This document shows, piece by piece, positions 1 to 5,044 of a stretch of DNA of 5,044 bases. Source of the DNA: an uncultured Verrucomicrobiota bacterium (lineage in GTDB: Bacteria > Verrucomicrobiota > Verrucomicrobiia > Chthoniobacterales > SZAS-18); NCBI GenBank assembly GCA_937873255.1, contig CALMVM010000449.1, forward strand, positions 1 to 5,044, given 5' to 3'. Numbering within the stretch: the first letter of the stretch is position 1; every line of letters begins with the position of its first letter. The translations under genes and the position numbers were made by a program. A model generated the notes under the pieces. It ran no database searches, was not told the DNA's origin, and saw only the letters and a program-made list of their open reading frames with translations.

Positions 1-67
1 CGACTGCGTGGCGGCGTGGGAGTTGCCCGGCGGCAGGCTCCTCTTCGAGCGCGCCGCCACGCAGTCG
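1..67. repeat. 16-bp perfect inverted repeat forming a long GC-rich hairpin
   Basis: Bases 1-16 (CGACTGCGTGGCGGCG) are the exact reverse complement of bases 52-67, separated by 35 nt. The spacer can fold further: GGAG at 19-22 pairs with CTCC at 38-41, and TGCC at 24-27 pairs with GGCA at 32-35 around a CGGC loop. No T-run follows, so it is not a classical intrinsic terminator. Its position directly before a heptad repeat suggests a dispersed intergenic repeat or a small palindromic element. The element may begin before the window. Confidence 0.75.
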
Positions 68-82
68 CGGGTGGTGCATTGA
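1..82 (+). CDS. Possible C-terminal tail of an upstream gene (doubtful)
   Basis: The frame starting at base 2 is open from the window edge to a TGA at 80-82 and would encode 26 residues ending in TQSRVVH. No family is recognisable. The two arms of the 16-bp inverted repeat fall inside this stretch, and the other two forward frames are also open for most of it. The frame may therefore be a by-product of GC-rich repeat DNA rather than a real gene end. It is listed only because the window edge prevents ruling it out. Confidence 0.2.
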   Translation, partial: DCVAAWELPGGRLLFERAATQSRVVH

Positions 83-83
83 A

Positions 84-111
84 ATGACGAATGACGAATG
101 ACGAATGGCGA
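84..111. repeat. Heptad tandem repeat ATGACGA (3 perfect units plus 1 imperfect)
   Basis: Units lie at 84-90, 91-97 and 98-104 (all ATGACGA) and at 105-111 (ATGGCGA, one mismatch). The 7-base period is not a multiple of three, so it is not a coding repeat. From general familiarity, such ATGACGA / TCGTCAT runs are frequent between genes in Verrucomicrobiota and Planctomycetota and often create false start codons. The ATG at 91 is one such start and reads into the next gene's frame. Confidence 0.85.
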
Positions 112-213
112 AAGGCGGACAGGACGGCGTATGCCTGCGAGCGCAAGGCAGCGTCAACCGACCGCAAGCCGGCGTTAGCGGGGGCCGGCGGATTCTGTCA
201 GCTTGCAAGCCTG

Positions 214-1329
214 ATGAAAGCACCTGCCCGCGTCCGCTTGCCCGCCTCAATCTCGCCCGCCCGACGTTTGCTCGCCGCCACCGGCCTCTGCGCCACATTG
301 ACGGCTGCCGCGCTCCCGGCCCGCGCGGAAGGCGGCGGGGTCGCCGAAATCAAGAGCTACCTCACCGGCAAGCTCAACCGCATGGACGGCGCGGCGCACG
401 ACTTCGTCAAAAACGCCGACGATTACCAGAAACTCGTAGACGCCAGCGGCGGCGACTACAACCGCGTCGCGCTCGAACACGGCCCCGAGGCACTCGCGCT
501 CGTCGCCAGGATGCAGGGCGACTTCAAGATCTATCACAACGAGGGCTACGAGACGATTGAGGGCATCACGGCGGGCACCAAGCTGATGGTGGATTTCGAC
601 ACGTACCTCGACGCCGGCGTGCCCAAGGGCGAGGCAACGACCGATTCGCCCGCGTCCACGCTGGTGCTCAAGGATCGCAACGGCAAGATCATCACGGATC
701 GCAACGGCAACCTGTTCCACTACGTCATCGAGCCGACGCTCTGGGGCACGAAGGAACTCTTCGTCAAGCGCCTGAGCTCCGAGGCCGCCGCGACCGTCAA
801 GCCCGTGACCGTCCTGCCGCGCGCGGACGTGTGCGTGGCCGCCGCCGCCGATTGCGCCCGCAAGCTCGACGAACTCCTGGGCATCGCCAACCGCTGGAAC
901 CCCACGCTCGACGAATGCGTCGGCGCGCTCGTGTGGATGACGCCCACGCTCAACGGGTATTTCGATGATTGGCGCGATTCGCGGTACAACCCGCAGGCGT
1001 CGCTCGGGCGTTACGTGGCCGAGAGCCGTGTGCTCGACATGCGCGGCATCATGTTCAGCCTCCAGTTGATGTGCAATGCTATCCTGCCCGAACTGGCGAA
1101 GAAAGACCCCGCGCTCGCCGCCCGGCTCAAGAGCGAATACGCCGACATCCTTGCCTTCGTCTCCCGCGTGGACGCCCGCGAGCGCCAGAGCGGCGGCAAG
1201 ATCACCGCCGCCGAGATCGAGGAACTCGCCGCGCAGGCCAAGCGCCGCACCGACCAACTCACCCCGCACCTCAAGCAAATGGCCGCCGAGATGAGCCTCA
1301 AGCTGCCGCCCAAGCCGACGCTGGCCTGA
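214..1329 (+). CDS. Exported EfeO/imelysin-like (M75-like) putative iron-binding periplasmic protein
   Basis: Predicted 371-residue exported protein. Residues 1-38 form a Sec signal peptide: Arg-rich start, hydrophobic core near 19-34, and an ARA|EG cleavage site. The frame is open back to 91, but that start lies in the heptad repeat and would put about 41 odd residues before the signal, so 214 is preferred. No clear ribosome site precedes either start. The mature part looks mainly helical. GYETIE (111-116), then a Phe/Asp-rich stretch, then FHYVIEPTLWG (168-178) follow the order of the EfeO/imelysin family, where a YExIE-like segment precedes a GFHxxE..LW motif. Here His169 and Glu173 are HxxxE, one residue longer than the usual HxxE. 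Later LDMRG and KKDPALAARL segments also fit the family's C-terminal half. Residues 154-166 carry two DRNG copies from a DNA duplication. The stop lies 52 bp before the FTR1 start, so one operon is likely. The alternative is an unrelated helical exported protein. Confidence 0.55.
   Translation: MKAPARVRLPASISPARRLLAATGLCATLTAAALPARAEGGGVAEIKSYLTGKLNRMDGAAHDFVKNADDYQKLVDASGGDYNRVALEHGPEALALVARMQGDFKIYHNEGYETIEGITAGTKLMVDFDTYLDAGVPKGEATTDSPASTLVLKDRNGKIITDRNGNLFHYVIEPTLWGTKELFVKRLSSEAAATVKPVTVLPRADVCVAAAADCARKLDELLGIANRWNPTLDECVGALVWMTPTLNGYFDDWRDSRYNPQASLGRYVAESRVLDMRGIMFSLQLMCNAILPELAKKDPALAARLKSEYADILAFVSRVDARERQSGGKITAAEIEELAAQAKRRTDQLTPHLKQMAAEMSLKLPPKPTLA
672..710 (+). repeat. 15-bp direct repeat, 24-nt period, inside the EfeO-like gene
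   Basis: GGATCGCAACGGCAA occurs exactly at 672-686 and 696-710. The 24-nt spacing keeps frame and gives two DRNG motifs (Asp154 and Asp162) eight residues apart, immediately before the His169/Glu173 motif. It looks like an in-frame duplication that lengthened this loop. Asp/Asn/Gly-rich loops of this kind can bind metal, but nothing here proves that. Confidence 0.85.
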
Positions 1330-1335
1330 GTCGGG

Positions 1336-1352
1336 AAGGACCGCCGTGCGGT
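1336..1352 (+). promoter_or_regulatory. Shine-Dalgarno-like AAGGA and small hairpin at an alternative GTG start of the FTR1 gene
   Basis: AAGGA (1336-1340) sits five bases before a GTG at 1346 that is in frame with the FTR1 gene. The GTG overlaps a small perfect hairpin: ACCGC (1340-1344), loop CGT, GCGGT (1348-1352). Starting at 1346 would add 12 residues, including two cysteines, in front of a normal signal peptide that begins with the ATG at 1382. The ATG itself has no visible ribosome site. The ribosome-site evidence favours 1346 and the signal-peptide shape favours 1382. Confidence 0.4.
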
Positions 1353-1381
1353 GCCCGCCTTGCGATTCCTCTGAATTCCCG

Positions 1382-3732
1382 ATGAAACTTCGCTCCCTTC
1401 TATCCCTGTGCGTCGCATTGCTGGTGTTGTGCGTCGGCCCGGGAGCCGGCGTCGCCCGCGCGGATGGTTTTGCGGACGCCGTCCACGACGTGGAAAACCA
1501 CCTCGACGACGCCGCACTCGACGTGCAGGCCGCCCCGGCCGGAACCCGCACGTTCGATGCCCTCAATCCCGCGTTCGAGGCGATGCGCCTTTTGCACCCC
1601 TTCGTAAAAGAGCAGGAGGCGTCGAGTATGGTCGCCGCGTCGCTCACCACGGACCAGAACGGCATGCCCGGCACGCAGGTGGGCGAGATGCGCGCCTGGC
1701 TCCAGCATGTCCTCGCCCTGGAGATGCTCCGCGCGCAACGTGGCGGCCAGGTCGCCGAGACGCGCGAGTGGCGCGCGCTCATCACGTTGCCGCGTTACGC
1801 GAGCGGCGAAGAGAACGCGCTGCTTTTGCAGAACGTCGATCCCGCGCAGGCCAGCCAGCCCACGATCACGAAAGCTTTGGCGCGCGAGTACATCGGCTGG
1901 CAGACAACGCGTTCCCGGCAGTTGCTCGATTACCTTCAGGAAGGTTTGAAACGCGGCGACGCCAACGCGGCGTTCGTCGACCTCTACACAGGTGAAATCC
2001 GCGCGCTGGTGCGTTTCCCGGCGACGCTGCTCACCGCTGCTGAACTGCCTGCCGCCACCCGCGAAATCGCCCCCGCTCCCGCGTTGGCCGAGCCGTTCGA
2101 CTCGCCCGAGAATTCGCAGAAGATCGCCGTGTGGCGGCAGGACGTGGAGGGCACCCTGCCCAACCTGCTTTCCGACAAGGACGTGTCGCGCCTCGAACGG
2201 CTCCTGGCCCGGTTCGTCAAACTCATCCCGCAGGAATACCGCAACGGTGTCGCCAACGGCCACATCCTCATCGCGCTCGAATACCGCGAGGCCACGCAGT
2301 TCAGCCAGCAGGCGCAATCGCTCGTCAACGAACTCGGCCCCGTCTGGCAGCGCGACCAGGCCGACGCCTACAACCGGCGGCACCGCGAACTCGTCGACAA
2401 GTTCGAGGCCCTGCGCCGCACCATCGCGCAGAAAGCCCCCGTGGACGAGGTCGCCGCGCAGACGAAGGCGATTTCCGACATCCTGGAAGGCGACTTCCAG
2501 CTCAGCGCCCGCCGCGCCGGCGACAAGGGCAACATCATCGAGGAGACCGCGCTGGAAGCCCGGGCGGCGCTCAATAATTCGCTCGCCGCCGCCAAGGCCG
2601 ACCAGTGGCAGGAGGCCGAGAGCCAGCGGCTCGACGCGTACACGAATTTCGACGCCGAGATCGAGCCGCGCGTGCTGCCGCGCGACCCTGATTTGGGTCG
2701 GAGCGTGGAGCGGAGTTTCATCGACGGCACGCCCGAGGCTCCCGGCATCAAGGCGCTTCTCGACCGCCGCGCGCCGATGGACGAACTCGAAGCCGCCTAC
2801 GAACGCACGCTCGCCGGTCTCGATAACAGCGTCAGCCTGCTCAAGACGGCCGTTTCGCCGGGCACGCTGGCGTTCACGGCGTTCTCGATCATCGCCCGCG
2901 AGGGGATGGAGGCCGTCGTCGTGCTCGCGGCACTCCTCGCCGGTTTGCGCGGCGCGGAACAGGCCGGCACACGGCGCGGCATCGTCGGCGGCGCGTGGCT
3001 GGGCGTCGGCGCGTCGCTGCTGACCTTCTGGCTTTCCAAGACGGTCGTGCAGTCGCTCAGCCGCTACGGCGAAAAGCTGGAGGCGGTCGTGTCGATCCTG
3101 GCGGTCTGCATCCTCCTGCTCGTGACGAACTGGGTGTTCCACAAATTCTACTGGGTTGGCTGGAACGCCAAGATCCGCTCGCTCAGCAAGGCCGCGCAGG
3201 GCGTCGGCGAGCGCGGTTGGGAATCGCTTGCCCTGCTCGGGGTCGGCTTCCTGACGGTGTACCGCGAGGGCTTCGAGTCGGCGTTGTTTTTGCAATCGCT
3301 CATCCTTGACGGCAACCCCGTCGCGGTCTGGGGCGGCGTGGCGGCGGGGACGGCGTTCATCGGGTTGGTGGGCGGGTGTACGTTCAAGTTCGGCGTGAAG
3401 CTGCCTTACCGGAAACTGCTGGTCGTCACGGGCGTGCTCGTGGTGTCGATCATGGTCAGCTTCCTAGGCTCGACGACGCGGCTGTTCCAGACGGTGGGCT
3501 GGCTGCCGGTCCACCCGGTGCCGGGTTTGCACCTGCCGAATTGGACCGGCCTGTGGCTGGGGCTTTACCCAAGCTGGGAGGTCTCTTTATCCCGCCGCTT
3601 GCGCTCGTGTATGTCGGCGGCGCGTGGCTGTGGACGAAGTGGTCCGCGCGGGGTCAGCAGCAATCCGCGCCCGCGCGTCCGCCCGCGCCGGCTCGCCCCC
3701 GCCAGCAGGACCCCGAGCCGGCGCACGGTTAG
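1382..3732 (+). CDS. FTR1/EfeU-family iron permease with long extracytoplasmic N-terminal region; frameshifted near its end
   Basis: Inner-membrane iron permease of the FTR1 family, which moves ferric iron (with EfeO/EfeB, from oxidised ferrous iron) into the cytoplasm. A signal peptide covers residues 1-27 (ARA|DG). A helical extracytoplasmic region of about 460 residues follows, including an acidic segment near 418-445 (DAEIEP) like those preceding the permease in long FTR1 proteins. The membrane part starts near 492. REGME (506-510) and REGFE (628-632) are the two REGxE iron-binding motifs. Six membrane helices are visible near 494-522, 534-556, 566-590, 615-642, 647-671 and 678-702. After Trp732-Glu733 the frame breaks. 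Read one base back, the DNA gives GLFIPPLALVYVGGAWLW, the expected seventh helix, ending at TAG 3730-3732 (783 residues if repaired). Unrepaired, the product has 811 residues, ends at 3817, and has an Arg/Pro-rich tail instead. No CXXCH haem motif is present, unlike cytochrome-FTR1 fusions. The likely operon partner is the EfeO-like gene just upstream. Confidence 0.88.
3578..3583 (+). other. Apparent single-base deletion (frameshift) in the FTR1 gene
   Basis: The DNA reads TGG GAG GTC TCT in the gene's frame. One extra G (TGG GAG GGT CTC TTT ATC CCG) restores the family-like sequence W-E-G-L-F-I-P-P and a hydrophobic helix. The change sits in a short G run, a common place for sequencing error or slippage. 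No convincing X-XXY-YYZ slippery heptamer is seen, so programmed frameshifting is less likely than an error or a real mutation. Confidence 0.8.
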
Positions 3733-3813
3733 GCCCGTCCGATTCGCGCCTGCCGCCCCTCACGAGGACAACAACGCATGCGGTAACCCCATGATGTATT
3801 ATTTAACTGAAGT
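3733..3813 (+). promoter_or_regulatory. Gap between FTR1 and porin genes with an AT-rich island at its end
   Basis: This 81-bp gap has no hairpin terminator that I can see. Its last part (about 3788-3813) is markedly AT-rich compared with the rest of the window and contains TATTAT (3797-3802), close to a -10 hexamer. No good -35 lies at the right distance, and the site is only 11 bases from the porin ATG. A GAGG at 3764-3767 precedes an ATG at 3778 that stops after two codons. A weak promoter or an unstructured translation-start region is possible. Confidence 0.3.
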
Positions 3814-5044
3814 ATGAAAAAACCACGCAGTCACTCCAAGTCGTTGCCGTCAAAAGCATCCATCCTCCTCCTCGCCGGTCTGGCGGCAATGAGCCCCGTC
3901 GCTTCCCGTGCCGCCACGAACATTCTGCCCGGCCCCGACCAGGACCGCGTCGGCGTCATCAGCTCCAACACGCCCTCGGCGCTGACCCCCGAAGGTCTCA
4001 CCGGCGGCCCGCGCTCGATCTTCCAGCGCGAACTGCTCCTCGGCGACCTTGGCGGCGCGCGCGTCGATCTCGCCACGCAACTCGGCATCGCCATCACGCC
4101 TGCGTACATCGGCGAGGTGATGGGCAACCCGACGGGTGGCATCAAACAAGGCATCACGTATGATGGCCTGCTCAACGTCCCGCTCGACATCGACGTGGAC
4201 CGACTCAGCCATGGGTTGACCAACGACCTGACCTTCCACGTCAACGCCCTCTGGTTGCAAGGCCAAGGGCTCTCCGTGCGCCACACCGGGGATTTTTCCA
4301 ACACGAGCAACATCTCCGGTTACAACACCGTGCGCTTGCAGGAAGCTTGGTTCCAACAGCAGTTCTGGAACAAACGCGCATCGATCCGAATCGGAATGCT
4401 CGCCGCCGACGCCGAGTTTTTCACGACGAGCAATGGCACGTTATTCCTCAACGGCACGTTCGGCGCGTTTACCCTCGTCGGGGCCAACCTGCCCGACCCG
4501 AACATCTTCCCCGTCGCGGCTCCCGGCGTGCGGTTTGCGATCCAGCCCACGTCGAAGTTCTCGTTCCAGGCTGGCATTTACGGTGGCGACAGCGGCGGCA
4601 GTCAGGACCAGAACAGCCGGGGTACAAATTTTAATCTCCGCTCGCGCGACGGCGCGCTGATCTTCTCGGAGGTCGCCTATTATCTGAACCAGTCGCCCGG
4701 CGACCGGGGATTGACCGGCACGTACAAGCTCGGCGCGTTCGTCCACACGGGCAGCCAGGCGTTCCAGACGTTCGATTCGCAGACCCGCGTGGCGCTGGGC
4801 ACCGGCAACGGCGAGGATCGCAGCACGAACTTCGGGATCTACGGCATCGTCGATCAGGATTTGTACAAGGGCGGCGGGAAGACGATCAGCGGATTCCTGC
4901 GCGTCGGCGGCGCGCCGGAGGACGTGAATTTCGTGAGCTTCTACGTGGACGGCGGCGTGAATTTCACCGGGTTCGTGCCCGGGCGTTTGCGCGATGTCGC
5001 GGGCGTGGCGGTGGCGCATTCGTCGATCAGCGATGATTACAGCC
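3814..5044 (+). CDS. OprB-family outer-membrane porin, 3' end beyond the window
   Basis: The frame is open from ATG 3814 to the window edge (410 residues visible). In-frame TAA 3784 and TGA 3808 fix the start at or after 3811. Residues 1-33 are a signal peptide: basic MKKPRSHSKS start, ILLLAGLAA core, SRA|A cleavage. The mature part resembles carbohydrate-selective porins of the OprB family (PF04966): a TYDGLL segment, LQEAWFQQQFW (175-185), then IRIGMLAADAEFF (191-203) followed by GTLFLNGTFG (208-217), with alternating Gly/aromatic beta-strand patterns beyond. No SLH domain is visible at the N-terminus. OprB members are usually about 400-470 residues, so only the final strands are probably missing. 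Placement after FTR1 suggests the pore may admit iron or an iron complex rather than sugar, but substrate cannot be read from the sequence. No good ribosome site precedes the ATG; the nearest purines (GAAG, 3809-3812) are too close. Confidence 0.82.
   Translation, partial: MKKPRSHSKSLPSKASILLLAGLAAMSPVASRAATNILPGPDQDRVGVISSNTPSALTPEGLTGGPRSIFQRELLLGDLGGARVDLATQLGIAITPAYIGEVMGNPTGGIKQGITYDGLLNVPLDIDVDRLSHGLTNDLTFHVNALWLQGQGLSVRHTGDFSNTSNISGYNTVRLQEAWFQQQFWNKRASIRIGMLAADAEFFTTSNGTLFLNGTFGAFTLVGANLPDPNIFPVAAPGVRFAIQPTSKFSFQAGIYGGDSGGSQDQNSRGTNFNLRSRDGALIFSEVAYYLNQSPGDRGLTGTYKLGAFVHTGSQAFQTFDSQTRVALGTGNGEDRSTNFGIYGIVDQDLYKGGGKTISGFLRVGGAPEDVNFVSFYVDGGVNFTGFVPGRLRDVAGVAVAHSSISDDYS

Noticed and set aside
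91..213. N-terminal extension of the first gene from the ATG at 91
   Set aside because: The ATG belongs to the heptad repeat, the added residues look non-coding, and a normal signal peptide begins at 214.
83..213. Fur box or other iron-regulator site upstream of the first gene
   Set aside because: Nothing resembling the GATAATGATAATCATTATC pattern was found; the only AT-richer stretch is the heptad repeat.
1330..1381. Intrinsic terminator between the first two genes
   Set aside because: The ACCGC-CGT-GCGGT hairpin has only a 5-bp stem and no T-run, so it is too weak to count as a terminator.
247..1785. Long antisense open frame spanning the EfeO-like gene and the start of FTR1
   Set aside because: It runs across two + strand genes with signal peptides and across the gap between them, and has low-complexity composition. 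It looks like a shadow frame.
1400..3295. Long antisense open frame opposite the FTR1 gene
   Set aside because: GC-rich genes commonly leave the opposite strand open. Its translation is Arg/Glu/Gly-rich with no recognisable domain, while the + strand has clear FTR1 motifs.
3560..3600. Programmed -1 ribosomal frameshift
   Set aside because: No good slippery heptamer or obvious downstream pseudoknot is visible, and a missing G in a G run explains the shift more simply.
3823..3832. CCACGCAGTC shared with the left inverted repeat (58-66 region)
   Set aside because: A 10-base match twice in a 5-kb GC-rich window is expected by chance, and there is no surrounding similarity.
3831..4356. Antisense open frames opposite the porin, plus another at 4441-5019
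   Set aside because: They lie within the porin coding region and show no domain or start signal. The + strand has OprB-like motifs.

Overview
The window comes from a GC-rich bacterium (roughly two-thirds G+C) with a Gram-negative envelope, since it encodes an outer-membrane porin and proteins with Sec signal peptides. Most starts lack a clear Shine-Dalgarno site. A heptad repeat (ATGACGA) of a kind I associate with intergenic DNA of Verrucomicrobiota and Planctomycetota lies at the left end. My best guess for the source is Verrucomicrobiota or a relative; this is inference, not proof.

Layout. Bases 1-111 hold a 16-bp perfect inverted repeat followed by four heptad units. This looks like non-coding repeat DNA, although a short frame ending at 82 could be the tail of an upstream gene. 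Next come three genes, all on the + strand: (1) 214-1329, an exported protein that resembles EfeO/imelysin (M75-like) iron-binding proteins; (2) 1382-3732, an FTR1/EfeU-type iron permease with a long extracytoplasmic N-terminal region and two REGxE motifs, broken by an apparent one-base deletion near 3580 just before its last membrane helix; (3) 3814 to the window end, an OprB-family porin cut off by the window edge.

How they may work together. The three products cover the outer membrane (porin), periplasm (EfeO-like protein) and inner membrane (FTR1). Together they could form a TonB-independent route for inorganic iron. The FTR1 assignment is firm and the porin assignment is good. The EfeO-like assignment rests on motif order and context. 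That the porin carries iron is a hypothesis from gene order. No EfeB-type peroxidase, Fur box, RNA gene, insertion sequence or CRISPR array was seen.

The main technical caution is the frameshift. As given, the permease frame runs on to 3817 with an arginine- and proline-rich tail instead of the seventh membrane helix. Restoring one G gives a normal 783-residue protein ending at 3732.
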